Positions 1 to 8,580 of a stretch of DNA of 64,000 nucleotides are shown in pieces. This DNA comes from Halopseudomonas nanhaiensis (GTDB lineage Bacteria > Pseudomonadota > Gammaproteobacteria > Pseudomonadales > Pseudomonadaceae). How positions within the stretch are numbered: position 1 is the first letter of the stretch; each line of letters starts with the position of its first letter. The notes under the pieces were generated by a model, which worked only from the letters and a program-made list of their open reading frames with translations, was not told the origin of the DNA and searched no databases. The stretch is taken from assembly GCF_020025155.1 (NCBI RefSeq), contig NZ_CP073751.1:1798001-1862000 (forward strand), given 5' to 3'. The position numbers and the translations under genes were made by a program.

Positions 1-852
1 ATGCGCGTATCGCTTGCGGAAAACCGCTTGCGCGTGCGAGGCACCATAGCTGTACCCGAAGGCAACATCACCGTACGCGAGCTTCCCGAACAGGCTGTGC
101 GCCTGTCTACTGATGAAGTCATCGTGGGCGAGGAAGAGGAGAGTGTCGCTGGCGATATGCCGATGGAAATCGACGCACGGGTCCGGCTCGTCATCGGCGA
201 CCAGCTGCGGTTTTCCGGCTTCGGTTTGACTGGGCGGCTCAGCGGGCGACTTCAGGTGGACGAAGAACTCACTGCCAATGGTGACCTGAACATTCTCAAC
301 GGCCGGTTCCGTCGATTCGGTCAGAGGTTGACGCTGCGCCGTGCCCAGATCCTGTTTGCCGGTCCGATCAGCCAACCGTTTCTCAATATCGAAGCGGTAC
401 GAGAGGTCGATGACGTCACGGCGGGGTTGCGCCTGACCGGTCGCGCCGAAGCGCCGCAATCGGAAGTCTTCGCCGAGCCGGCCATGCCGCAGGAACAGGC
501 GTTGTCCTACCTGATTCTAGGCCGTCCTCTGGGCAGCGACGGTGGCGACAACAACATGCTCGGCCAGGCCGCCCTGGCTCTCGGCATGGCTGGTAGCGGG
601 CCGGTTACGCAAAACATCGCCAATTCGCTGGGCATACAGAACTTCCAGCTGGAAACCGAGGGCAGCGGTACCGAAACGCAGGTGGTCGCAGCAGGCTATC
701 TTACCGACCGGCTTAGCGTGCGCTATGGTGTAGGCGTGTTCGAACCGGCAAACCAGCTCGCCTTGCGCTACGACCTGAGCAAGCGACTGTATCTTGAAGC
801 AGTCAGCGGCTTGGCGAGTTCGCTGGATTTCTTCTATCGTATCGACTTCTAG
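1..852 (+). CDS. tamB: TamB, C-terminal part (translocation and assembly module), truncated by window start
   Basis: The frame is open from base 1 and encodes 283 residues ending in a typical TamB/DUF490 C-terminus: beta-rich repeats, the [10 protein letters not shown] segment near residue 167, and a final stretch ending in aromatic residues (FFYRIDF). TamB proteins are normally over 1200 residues, so most of the gene lies upstream and the ATG at base 1 is not a real start. TamB is an inner-membrane-anchored periplasmic protein that works with the outer-membrane Omp85 protein TamA in outer-membrane biogenesis and lipid transport. tamA is expected just upstream, outside the window. The product call is secure. 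Confidence 0.9.
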   Translation: MRVSLAENRLRVRGTIAVPEGNITVRELPEQAVRLSTDEVIVGEEEESVAGDMPMEIDARVRLVIGDQLRFSGFGLTGRLSGRLQVDEELTANGDLNILNGRFRRFGQRLTLRRAQILFAGPISQPFLNIEAVREVDDVTAGLRLTGRAEAPQSEVFAEPAMPQEQALSYLILGRPLGSDGGDNNMLGQAALALGMAGSGPVTQNIANSLGIQNFQLETEGSGTETQVVAAGYLTDRLSVRYGVGVFEPANQLALRYDLSKRLYLEAVSGLASSLDFFYRIDF

Positions 853-899
853 CGACACCCAACCCAGTGGCTGCCGAGCAGCCTTCACAAGGAGCAGTT

Positions 900-1400
900 A
901 TGTCGAGCGTTACTCTAAAGGGCAATCCCATCAGTGTCGGTGGCTCCATGCCGCAGGTGGGTGCGCAGGCGCCGGAATTCTCGCTGGTGGCCAAGGATCT
1001 CTCCAACGTCAGCCTGTCCAGCCTGGGCGGCAAGCGCAAGATACTCAATATTTTCCCCAGCGTGGACACACCAACCTGCGCGACTTCCGTGCGTCAGTTC
1101 AACCAGCGCGCTGCCGAACTGAACAACACCGCGGTGCTGTGCATTTCCGCTGATCTGCCGTTCGCGCAGGCGCGCTTCTGCGGCGCCGAAGGGCTCGACA
1201 ATGTGATGACGCTGTCGACCATGCGCGGCGCCGACTTCCTGCGTAATTACGGTGTTGCCATCGAAAACGGTCCACTGGCTGGTGTGGCTGCGCGCGCTGT
1301 CGTGGTGCTCGATGAGAACGACAAGGTGCTGCACAGCGAGCTGGTCTCGGAAATCGCCAACGAGCCGGACTACGAAAAAGCGCTCACAGTATTGAGCTGA
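900..1400 (+). CDS. tpx: Thiol peroxidase (atypical 2-Cys peroxiredoxin)
   Basis: This 166-residue protein reduces hydroperoxides with thioredoxin as electron donor. The peroxidatic cysteine is C60 in [10 protein letters not shown] and the resolving cysteine is C94 in QARFCGAEG, matching the spacing of E. coli Tpx (C61/C95), and the length fits the family. A frame start further left (867) is possible, but ATG at 900 is preferred: AAGGAG lies at 889-894 with five bases of spacing, and [10 protein letters not shown] matches the family N-terminus. It stands alone between tamB and a convergent operon. A weak GGGGCC hairpin (1408-1430) overlaps the stop of the opposing gene and may help end both transcripts. 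Confidence 0.96.
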   Translation: MSSVTLKGNPISVGGSMPQVGAQAPEFSLVAKDLSNVSLSSLGGKRKILNIFPSVDTPTCATSVRQFNQRAAELNNTAVLCISADLPFAQARFCGAEGLDNVMTLSTMRGADFLRNYGVAIENGPLAGVAARAVVVLDENDKVLHSELVSEIANEPDYEKALTVLS

Positions 1401-1419
1401 TCACGCAGGGGCCGGATGT

Positions 1420-2820
1420 CTACTGGCCCCACTTTCCGCTTCGTCGCATGGCGCCCCAATGGTGCTTGCGGCGGGCGAACCATTGGTACATCCCTCTGCA
1501 TCGCCACAGGGTGTTGAGCTGGCGGTAGCCGAAGTTCTCCAGAATCGCCATCAGGAACAGCCGCATCACGTCGCGGCGGCGGCTGTATACACGGAAAGAC
1601 ATGGTTTCGAGCAGCAGACCGTTCACCGACAACAGTATGCCCATGCCTACGGCCACCAGCAGGAAGATGGCCATGGCAGTATGCGAAATCCAGCCCATAG
1701 CCAGCCCGACAAACATGAACAGGTAGCCGCCCAGTTCAATAAGCGGGCCGATCCATTCGAACAGTGCCATGAACGGCCACGCCAGCCACCCCGGCGCTCC
1801 CCCTCGTAAACTGAAGCATAGGCGCCAGTGTGCCATGAGGCTCTCCGCCAGGCCGCGCTGCCAGCGACTGCGCTGCCGCCCGAGCGTCCCGAGATCCTCG
1901 GGGGCCTCGGTCCAGCAGATCGGATCTGGCAGATATCGGATGCGATAGGGAATGCGATGCTTTCGATGATGGCGATGCAGCCGAACCACCAGTTCCATGT
2001 CTTCACCGACGGTGTCGGTCCTGTAACCACCTACGGCAATGACCCGTTCGCGGTCGAACAAGCCGAATGCCCCCGAGATGATCAATACGGCGTTGAGTGG
2101 CGACCAGCCCAGCCGGCCAAACAGAAAGGCGCGCAGGTATTCGACAATCTGGAAGCGAGCAATCCAGTTGTCCGGCAGGCCGGCGTTGACCAGAAACCCG
2201 CCACGCACGGTTGAGCCATTGGCGATTCGCACCGTACCTCCGGCGGCTACAGTCCGGGTGTCTTCCAGAAACGGTTGCACCACCCGGAGCAGGCTGTCCC
2301 GCTGCAGGATCGAGTCCGCATCCACCCCGCAAAACAGCCCGTTGCGAGCCGCATTGATCCCCGCGTTCAAGGCGTCAGCCTTGCCTCCGTTTTCCTTGTC
2401 GATGACCTTGAGATTCGGATAGCGACGCGAGCGATAGATACCGATCACCGGTTTGTGCGGTACGGCCTGACGCAGCGGCTCGGGAAAGGCGACCAGATCG
2501 AATTCCTCGCGCAGGACCTCCAATGTCCTGTCGCGCGAACCATCGTTGATTACAACGACCTCAAAGTCCGGGTATTGCAGTTGCAGCATCGACCGCACCG
2601 AGGTGCGAATGGTCGCCTCCTCGTTGAAAGCGGGCATCAGGACCGAAATGGATGGCTCGCCGCCCAAGTAGGGCGCTGCCTCGCCGATCTCGGCGTGGCG
2701 ACGGATGTATTGATGGAGGCTCGCCATGGACAGCAGATTAAGCGAGAGATAGATGCCATTGAGTAGCAGGAAGTACGTGATAACGGCGACCTGCCCCCAC
2801 CAGAGCCAGTCGATCATCAT
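1420..2820 (-). CDS. Membrane GT2 glycosyltransferase (PgaC/BcsA-like processive type)
   Basis: The protein has 466 residues, with an N-terminal membrane segment (about 10-32), a GT2 catalytic domain (about 57-330) and several C-terminal membrane segments. The visible catalytic signature is complete: NDGS at 92-95, DAD at 167-169, the general-base region GEDME near 272-276, and QRSRW at 316-320, the QxxRW motif of processive polysaccharide synthases. The start overlaps the stop of the HEAT-repeat gene as ATGA (2820-2817), so it is translationally coupled and is the last gene of the five-gene operon. It most likely polymerises an exopolysaccharide at the inner membrane; the sugar cannot be told from sequence. 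The longer frame to 2958 is rejected because its extra N-terminus is arginine-rich shadow sequence. Confidence 0.85.
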   Translation of the reverse strand: MMIDWLWWGQVAVITYFLLLNGIYLSLNLLSMASLHQYIRRHAEIGEAAPYLGGEPSISVLMPAFNEEATIRTSVRSMLQLQYPDFEVVVINDGSRDRTLEVLREEFDLVAFPEPLRQAVPHKPVIGIYRSRRYPNLKVIDKENGGKADALNAGINAARNGLFCGVDADSILQRDSLLRVVQPFLEDTRTVAAGGTVRIANGSTVRGGFLVNAGLPDNWIARFQIVEYLRAFLFGRLGWSPLNAVLIISGAFGLFDRERVIAVGGYRTDTVGEDMELVVRLHRHHRKHRIPYRIRYLPDPICWTEAPEDLGTLGRQRSRWQRGLAESLMAHWRLCFSLRGGAPGWLAWPFMALFEWIGPLIELGGYLFMFVGLAMGWISHTAMAIFLLVAVGMGILLSVNGLLLETMSFRVYSRRRDVMRLFLMAILENFGYRQLNTLWRCRGMYQWFARRKHHWGAMRRSGKWGQ

Positions 2821-3944
2821 TCGCGACGTTCTGCCAGTACGCGGCGCAGGGCATCCTTGCCATAACGGTCCTCTACCTGCGCGACGAGCTCGGTCAGTCG
2901 GGCGTCGGTATACCCGGGAAGTGCCGCCACCGCGTCCGCGGCGGCCTGGCGAACCCACCAGCTGCGGTCACCCAGCATGTCGATGAGTCGTGCTTCATCG
3001 TCCCGACCAGCCATATTCTGGAATGCTCGCAAGGCCAGAAGCCTGACGTTGGGATCATCGTGATCGAGATGCTGGAGTACTCTAGGCCGGTCGCGCGGGT
3101 CGTTTATCGCCCCCAGGCAGCGCAACGCTACTTCCAGCAATTCGGTGGTGGACGGCTGCTCAAGCTGCGCCCGTGCCCAGGGCCCGGTCAGTCGGGGTTG
3201 GGCTAGAATCATCAGGCTCCCCAGCCGCTGACGCTCGGCTTCATCGGCCGCATACATCACCGCAAGCAAAGGCGCAGTCACCGCGTCCGGCCCGGCGCTC
3301 TGACACAGCGCCGTCAGGCGTGGCAGCGCCCAGTCCATCCTCTGTCTCGCCATTGGAAGGACTGTTGTCATGGCGCGCGTTGGGTCAATTTCCACCAGGG
3401 TGCGGGCCGCGGCGAGCGCTATGACGGCGTTGCGATGCGAGAGCAGAGCGGCGATCAAATCCCAATGTGCGGCAGTGCCGAAGTAGCGCAACGAGGTCAA
3501 GGCAATCAAGCGCTTGCGTACGCCGCCGCCGAGCAGCCGGAGTACATGGTCTTCCATGCCGAAGGCAACAAGCGTGGCATTCATTCTGATCCGCGCCGAG
3601 CCACGCAATTGCTGCTGCAGGCGGTTCCATTGCAACAGCCACCACAGGCGGTCGCGGGCCTTGAGTGTCGGGGCATCGGTTGGCACAGGGTCGCTGATAC
3701 TGCATAGCGCAAGATAGGGCCGCCAGGTTTCATTGAACGCCTTGCGGCGTCGCGCCCGCCGGTTGCCCAGATCAGAAAGCACTAGTATCTGCAACATCAC
3801 TGCAGTGGTAATCAGCGCCAGCGCTACGGCGGAATAGACCGCCAGCCGCAGCGTCGGCTGTTGCGGCAGCCAGGCGCGCCACAGTGCCGCAAGGTCGCTC
3901 TGGCATACCCATGCCGGACAGATTACCGCTGGCTCAGAAAACAT
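2817..3944 (-). CDS. HEAT-repeat membrane protein
   Basis: The protein has 375 residues. A hydrophobic helix near residues 36-60 (AVYSAVALALITTAVMLQ) anchors it in the inner membrane. After a basic stretch, the rest is alpha-helical with HEAT-like repeats, clearest at the C-terminus (ALRCLGAINDPRDRPRVLQH, then LRAFQNMAG, then DRSWWVRQAAADAV). HEAT repeats are protein-binding scaffolds; no catalytic motif is visible. The start at 3944 overlaps the YaiO-like gene by 11 bases, and the stop overlaps the glycosyltransferase start by four, so it is made with both. Its likely role is a scaffold between the synthase and the periplasmic/outer-membrane part. This is inferred from gene order only. Confidence 0.75.
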   Translation of the reverse strand: MFSEPAVICPAWVCQSDLAALWRAWLPQQPTLRLAVYSAVALALITTAVMLQILVLSDLGNRRARRRKAFNETWRPYLALCSISDPVPTDAPTLKARDRLWWLLQWNRLQQQLRGSARIRMNATLVAFGMEDHVLRLLGGGVRKRLIALTSLRYFGTAAHWDLIAALLSHRNAVIALAAARTLVEIDPTRAMTTVLPMARQRMDWALPRLTALCQSAGPDAVTAPLLAVMYAADEAERQRLGSLMILAQPRLTGPWARAQLEQPSTTELLEVALRCLGAINDPRDRPRVLQHLDHDDPNVRLLALRAFQNMAGRDDEARLIDMLGDRSWWVRQAAADAVAALPGYTDARLTELVAQVEDRYGKDALRRVLAERRE

Positions 3945-5061
3945 GCCGCAGTCCGACCTGCAGCCAGCGGCGCGTGTAGATGTCACCCTGCTCGTGGACG
4001 CCAATTTCCCAGGATGCGGCCCAACCTCGACTTAACCAGTGCCGCCCCTGGACGCCGACGGCGCGGACGCTGCTGGTAAACAACTGAGCACCTTCAACCG
4101 CTTCCTCTTCGCCTGCTGTCAGGCGCAATCCCGCGTAGCTGAGCCCGGAGTAGTAATAGTCCAGCGAGACAGTATGGCCAATGGGCGTACCGGCGTTGGA
4201 TACGTCGCTGATGTTCATGGTGTAACCGGCGCGCCAGCTGTCCCAGTAACGTTCGGCGGTAAGCCCGAGACGGTCGACGCGGCTGTTGGCGTACTCGGTG
4301 CGCCGTACGCTGGCGGCGCCGAGAAATCCGCGGGTCAGGCTTCGCTGCAGACGGAGGTCGGCATACCATTCAGGCAGGAAAAAGGAGGAGAACTGGTAAC
4401 CGACCTCTGGTTGCACGCTCCAGTGCTCATCAAGAGCCCACACTGCACCGGCTTCGACGCCTTCGTCCGATTCGCCGAAGCGCTGCTCACGCAGCAGCGC
4501 GCCGTACCAGGCAACGCCTTCAGCCTGGCTCGAAAAGTAGTCCAGACGCTGTCTTCGCCAGTTGTCGAAACCGTTGTCGAGCCAGTCCTGCCGCACCGAC
4601 AGCTCAAGCTCGTGCCGCCGGGTAGTGGTCCGCTGGGGCAGGGTTATCCGTTGCGCAGGGGCGCTCAGTGCTGTGCGTGCCTGGCGCAGGGCATCATTGA
4701 CAGCAGAATAATCCGGGGCCAGCTCCGCCGCACGTTCAAGCGTTTCAGTTGCCGCGTGAACCCGTCCGGCCCAGAGCTGGGCCTGGCCCAGTGCAAGGAG
4801 ATAATCGGCGTTCTGCGGGGACGCTTCGAGCAGCTGTTCAAGCATGGGGATGGCGGCTGCCGGATCGCCTTGCCAGGCGAGGATACGCGCCAGGAGAAAG
4901 CGGGCTGCAGGGTCCTCCGGCTCGGTGCGAAGATGTGCTTCGAGCAGTGAGCGAGCGCCGGTAAGGTCGCCGGCCTCCACCCGATCTTGCGCCTGTGGTA
5001 CATCGGCTGTGGCAGCCGGAGCGAGCACGCAACAGAGCAAAACAATGCAGCGTATTCTCAA
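3934..5061 (-). CDS. TPR protein with YaiO-type outer-membrane beta-barrel
   Basis: The protein has 375 residues. The signal peptide is residues 1-19 (cleavage near PAATA-DV). Then come TPR-like repeats (about 25-130; repeated A..LLEAHL, A..LEQLLEA, A..TLERAAEL) and a C-terminal barrel (about 150-375) rich in alternating aromatics and ending in phenylalanine, as outer-membrane proteins do. This architecture matches the YaiO family. The start is TTG at 5061, overlapping the stop of the response regulator (TTGA), with a strong GGAGG five bases before it inside the regulator's last codons. TPR plus barrel proteins act in periplasmic handling and export of polymers (compare PgaA, AlgK/AlgE, BcsC), which suits its place beside a GT2 synthase. 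Confidence 0.8.
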   Translation of the reverse strand: MRIRCIVLLCCVLAPAATADVPQAQDRVEAGDLTGARSLLEAHLRTEPEDPAARFLLARILAWQGDPAAAIPMLEQLLEASPQNADYLLALGQAQLWAGRVHAATETLERAAELAPDYSAVNDALRQARTALSAPAQRITLPQRTTTRRHELELSVRQDWLDNGFDNWRRQRLDYFSSQAEGVAWYGALLREQRFGESDEGVEAGAVWALDEHWSVQPEVGYQFSSFFLPEWYADLRLQRSLTRGFLGAASVRRTEYANSRVDRLGLTAERYWDSWRAGYTMNISDVSNAGTPIGHTVSLDYYYSGLSYAGLRLTAGEEEAVEGAQLFTSSVRAVGVQGRHWLSRGWAASWEIGVHEQGDIYTRRWLQVGLRHVF

Positions 5062-5447
5062 CGTGGCCTCCGTATCAGGCGTTTAATGCGGGCCAGCAGT
5101 TCCTCCGGCTGGAAGGGCTTGGTGACGTAATCGTCCGCGCCGAGCTCCAGTGCCTTGACGATGTCGGCCTCCCGGGCTTTGGCCGTAAGCATCAGCACGG
5201 GCAGGCTTTCCCATCCCGGTGTGCCGCGCAGGCGCTGCACGATCTCGATGCCATCGTGGTAAGGGAGCATGATATCGAGCAGTACCAGTTCCGGAGGCGT
5301 CGAATTGGCGATGTAGTCCAGCGCCTGACGTCCATCGGCAGCGTGATCGACCGTGTATTGCTGCCGCTCAAGCATGAAGCGGACGAGAAAGGCAATGTCT
5401 TCCTCGTCCTCAACGACCAGAATGCGAGGTGTATCCGATGTGCTCAT
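5058..5447 (-). CDS. Single-domain response regulator (CheY-like)
   Basis: The 129-residue protein is a receiver domain only. The acidic pocket is VVEDEED (12-18), the phosphoacceptor is D58 (LLDIMLP), T88 is in MLTAKA and K110 in VTKPF, so all receiver residues are present. There is no output domain, so it must act by protein contact, for example on the synthase complex encoded downstream, or as a phosphorelay intermediate. It starts with ATG overlapping the kinase stop (ATGA, 5447-5444) and ends inside the ribosome-binding region of the next gene, so the whole set is translationally coupled. The partner kinase is almost certainly the gene immediately upstream. Confidence 0.92.
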   Translation of the reverse strand: MSTSDTPRILVVEDEEDIAFLVRFMLERQQYTVDHAADGRQALDYIANSTPPELVLLDIMLPYHDGIEIVQRLRGTPGWESLPVLMLTAKAREADIVKALELGADDYVTKPFQPEELLARIKRLIRRPR

Positions 5448-8023
5448 GGGACCTCCTGGTGATCGGATGTGGCCGTTCTTGCAGGCCAGTTGTGCAACAG
5501 TTGCTGAATAAGCTCGGCGAGTTCGGCGCTCTCATGACGCGACTTGACCAGTCGCTTGAGCACCAGCTGGCCTTCGGCAACCGGTGAATCCAGCGCCGAG
5601 AAGATGATGACCGGAGTAGGGGGGCTGGCCATGGCCAACTCGCCTATCAACTCCGAGCCATCGCCGTCGGGCAGCATCAGGTCAAGAATGGCCAGGTCGT
5701 GATGCCTGCGCCCCAGCGCCACGCGCGCTTCGGCCAGGCTGCCCACACCGACTACGTTGACGTCCAGCGGAGCCAGAAGATTGGCGAGAAGGGTGCGCAG
5801 GTCGGCATCGTCTTCCACATGCAGCACGGCTGGGCGCTCCCCGGCAGGGCGAAGGATGGCCTTTACCACATCCAGCACACGCATCGGGTCAATGGGCTTG
5901 TTCAGCCAGTCCATGACGCCCACTGCACTGCCACGCATCAGCTCATTGCGCTCGTTGGTGCCATCAAGAGGCTCGAGACTGACGACCAGAATCGGCAGGT
6001 GGCGGAATGCGCGCTGCTCGCGAAGTGTCTGCAGGAACGCTATGCAGTCTTCATCACGCAGCGTAGGACTCAGTGTCAAGGCATGCACCGGCATGTGGGC
6101 GAGCATCTGGCGGGCTTCGTCAGCAGATTGCGCCCGCTGCACGCTATAGCCCTGCCGCTCAAGCGTCAGAGCGAGAAATGCGGCCGATCGGTCGTCGGGT
6201 TCCAGCATCAGCACCAGCCTTGCCGGGGCTGAAGACGTTTCCGGGGGAACGGCCGCGGAGACCGGGTGTTCAGGAGGGGCGCAGGGGAGGCGTACGTAGA
6301 AGCGCGAGCCCTGGCCCTTCTCCGATTCGAACCCTACCTGGCCATGCATCTGTTCTACCAATGAACGCGTGATTGCCAGACCCAGACCGGTACCGCCCAG
6401 CTGGCGAACGCTTGATGAGTCTGCCTGAGCAAAACGCTCGAAGATGCGGTCGCGGAAATCGTCGGGCACTCCGGCGCCGCGATCGATGACACTGACTTCG
6501 ATGGTCGAACCGGAAACGTCCACATCGATGGTCACCAGACCGCCCCGGGGCGAATGCTTGATAGCGTTGGACAAGAGGTTCGCCATGATCTGGGCGAACC
6601 GGTCAGCGTCCAGCAACACATGGCCAGGATCGGTGCGGGGTGCATTCAGCTGCAGGGTGACATCGAATTCGCGTGCGTAGGGAAGGTTGGTCGCAAGCGA
6701 TTGTTCCACCAGTGGTAACAGCGGCTGCGATACGATATTGAAAACCACCCGACCCGAGGCGAGTTTTTCGATATCCAGGATATCGTTGATCAACCGCACG
6801 AGCCGCTCGCTGTTCTTGTAGGCGATGTCGAGAAGCGGCTTCTGCTGCGTATCGACCGGACCGAGCATGCCCCCGACAAGCATGCCGAGCGCACCACGGA
6901 TCGCGGTAAGCGGCGTTCTCAGCTCATGGCTGACCGTAGAGATGAACTCATTCTTCATCTTCTCCATTTCCCGTCGTACCGAGATGTCGACGGCCACCGT
7001 CAGAACCAGCCGCTGTCCCGCGGTCTGCTCCAGAACGCGCTTGTATATCTGCAAGCAGATGTGCCGGCCGTTGACAGCAATGTCCAGTTCGCCGATGCGC
7101 ATGTCATGTTCGCCATCGAGCACTATCGCATCGTCGTCAAACAAGCGCGACATCGCCTGGGCGTTCGGCAGCTCTGCCAGTGGTCGGCCCTGAAGATCGA
7201 CAGCCCGGCTGCGGCACAGCCCGGCAAAGGCCTCATTGCATAAAAGCAGGCGTCGTCTGGTGTCAGCCACGAAGATGTAGTTGTCGTCCGCGTCTATTAC
7301 GCTGCGCAGAAACGCGCGCTGATCGGCAACACGCCTCTGGCTGAGGGTGACCAACCAGATGGCCCAGCAGAACAGGGCGGCTGCGAAGAGACCGCCGATC
7401 CAGGCTATCCACCGTGCATGCCGCAGACGGTTGTCGACCGCCGTGTTCTGCGCCGCAAGCATGGCCCGCTCGGCCTCTTCGAGTTCGTTGAACAGGGTGC
7501 GCAGTTCGATCATCGTCTGCCGTCCCCCGGCATTGAGCAGCCGGTCGGCTGCACTCACCAGACCGGTCTCCAGACGCGCTTCGATGTTGGCATCGGAAAT
7601 GGCCAGCCGACGGGCGATGAGTCGGTCGAGATCGTTCAGCCAGCCCGGTCGAGGTGTGCCGGACGCACTGAGCAACTCGCCGAGTTGGGCTCTCTGTTCT
7701 GCAAGCTGCGCCTGAGCCGCAAGATGAGGTTCGAGATAACTTTCAACGCCGGTGAGGACATACCCACGCTCGCCGGTCTCGATGTCCTGCAGCAGAGAGA
7801 ACATGCGCTGGGTTGCGGTGATCAGCTCGAGACTGTGCTGCACGGCCTCGTTGGCATCCAGCAGCGAACGCTGGGTCCGGGTGCCCTGCCAGGCGAGCAG
7901 GACGAGAACTATGAACGCGAGGAAAAACGCGATGAGATGCAGGCCAATTTTCGATGGAACGCGCAAACCCGGAGGCTCCTTGGGCAGAATGGGACGATGC
8001 TGTATGCAGGTCCCATTGCGCAT
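5444..8023 (-). CDS. Hybrid sensor histidine kinase: CHASE3-PAS-HisKA-HATPase-REC-REC
   Basis: The protein has 859 residues from ATG 8023. Membrane helix 1 is about 27-45; a CHASE3-like periplasmic domain runs 50-200 (IETGERGYVLTG); helix 2 is about 205-227; PAS 235-345; HisKA with H366 (VSHELRTP); HATPase with the G boxes (GTGLGLA near 544); REC1 600-725; REC2 732-845. REC2 has phosphoacceptor D781 (ILDLMLP). REC1 has serine (S652, ALTLSP) at the aspartate position and is probably a pseudo-receiver. No ribosome-binding site precedes ATG 8023; a TTG at 7966 has AAGGAG eight bases upstream and may be the true start (840 residues), in keeping with TTG use at 5061. First gene of the operon. Confidence 0.88.
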   Translation of the reverse strand: MRNGTCIQHRPILPKEPPGLRVPSKIGLHLIAFFLAFIVLVLLAWQGTRTQRSLLDANEAVQHSLELITATQRMFSLLQDIETGERGYVLTGVESYLEPHLAAQAQLAEQRAQLGELLSASGTPRPGWLNDLDRLIARRLAISDANIEARLETGLVSAADRLLNAGGRQTMIELRTLFNELEEAERAMLAAQNTAVDNRLRHARWIAWIGGLFAAALFCWAIWLVTLSQRRVADQRAFLRSVIDADDNYIFVADTRRRLLLCNEAFAGLCRSRAVDLQGRPLAELPNAQAMSRLFDDDAIVLDGEHDMRIGELDIAVNGRHICLQIYKRVLEQTAGQRLVLTVAVDISVRREMEKMKNEFISTVSHELRTPLTAIRGALGMLVGGMLGPVDTQQKPLLDIAYKNSERLVRLINDILDIEKLASGRVVFNIVSQPLLPLVEQSLATNLPYAREFDVTLQLNAPRTDPGHVLLDADRFAQIMANLLSNAIKHSPRGGLVTIDVDVSGSTIEVSVIDRGAGVPDDFRDRIFERFAQADSSSVRQLGGTGLGLAITRSLVEQMHGQVGFESEKGQGSRFYVRLPCAPPEHPVSAAVPPETSSAPARLVLMLEPDDRSAAFLALTLERQGYSVQRAQSADEARQMLAHMPVHALTLSPTLRDEDCIAFLQTLREQRAFRHLPILVVSLEPLDGTNERNELMRGSAVGVMDWLNKPIDPMRVLDVVKAILRPAGERPAVLHVEDDADLRTLLANLLAPLDVNVVGVGSLAEARVALGRRHHDLAILDLMLPDGDGSELIGELAMASPPTPVIIFSALDSPVAEGQLVLKRLVKSRHESAELAELIQQLLHNWPARTATSDHQEVP

Positions 8024-8227
8024 AGTGTAGATGCTTGGGCGGCGAAACCAGAACCTTTGCTGGATATTCACGCCGAACTGGGTGCCGGAGCCGGGGGGAT
8101 GCCGCTTGGCAGTCCAGCGGTGACAGCTCATCGGCGTAAAGGGCCAACCCCGCTTGTCGAGGCGTGCGACCCTCGGGTTGATGCACCTAGGGGGTAGGCA
8201 CAGGCAAGACGCTAATGACCTGTCTCG

Positions 8228-8273
8228 CCCCGCAATAGTCCGCTGGCGGGGGGCTACGGCTCTAGCCGTAACC
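8228..8273 (-). terminator. Two adjacent hairpins at the end of the 68-residue gene
   Basis: GGCTACGGCT-CT-AGCCGTAACC (8252-8273) is a ten-pair inverted repeat that includes the stop codon. CCCCGC...GCGGGG follows on the minus strand (8228-8251). There is no clear T tract, so this could be a Rho-independent terminator of weak type or an mRNA 3' stabiliser. Confidence 0.4.
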
Positions 8274-8468
8274 GGTGTCCCGGTAATGAACCTTGATTCC
8301 GTGAGCCGCAAGCTCGCCCATGTATGCAGCCGTGCGCCGGTAAAAGTCGCCTGGATCGGGATTGGCGCTCAAGCCAGCGCCTTTGACTGTCGACCAGTGC
8401 CATTCCCCCGGGCGGCGCTGAAACAAGGTCCAGCTACTTTGCTCATCCCGTTCCACCTTCAGTTCCAT
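8262..8468 (-). CDS. Small protein of unknown function, NPDPxDFYRRTA family (copy 1)
   Basis: I do not recognise this 68-residue protein. It starts at ATG 8468 (GAGG about eight bases upstream). No signal peptide or membrane helix is visible. It is clearly homologous to the 69-residue product at 15593-15802: both begin with an ELKVE strand, contain a tryptophan-serine pair, then share NPDPxDFYRRTAxY, a following amphipathic segment, and an AAxGxKxxYxD ending. Conservation between two separate loci in one genome supports a real gene. The strict spacing of charged and aromatic residues suggests a compact alpha/beta fold. It lies downstream of the LysE gene on the same strand, 112 bases away. 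Function unknown. Confidence 0.65.
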   Translation of the reverse strand: MELKVERDEQSSWTLFQRRPGEWHWSTVKGAGLSANPDPGDFYRRTAAYMGELAAHGIKVHYRDTGYG

Positions 8469-8580
8469 GCACCTTGCCTCACTCTGTATCAGTGGTCGCG
8501 GAGTAGGGGGGTGGCTTACTCCAACCGTGGTCATCGCAGGTTCTTCAAAATACGTCGCGCGATGCCTGCGGGTATCTTCG

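Noticed and set aside
1408-1430. GGGGCC-N11-GGCCCC hairpin as a strong terminator between tpx and the GT2 gene
   Set aside because: Only six pairs, overlaps the GT2 stop and has no T tract; mentioned under tpx but not listed as a terminator.
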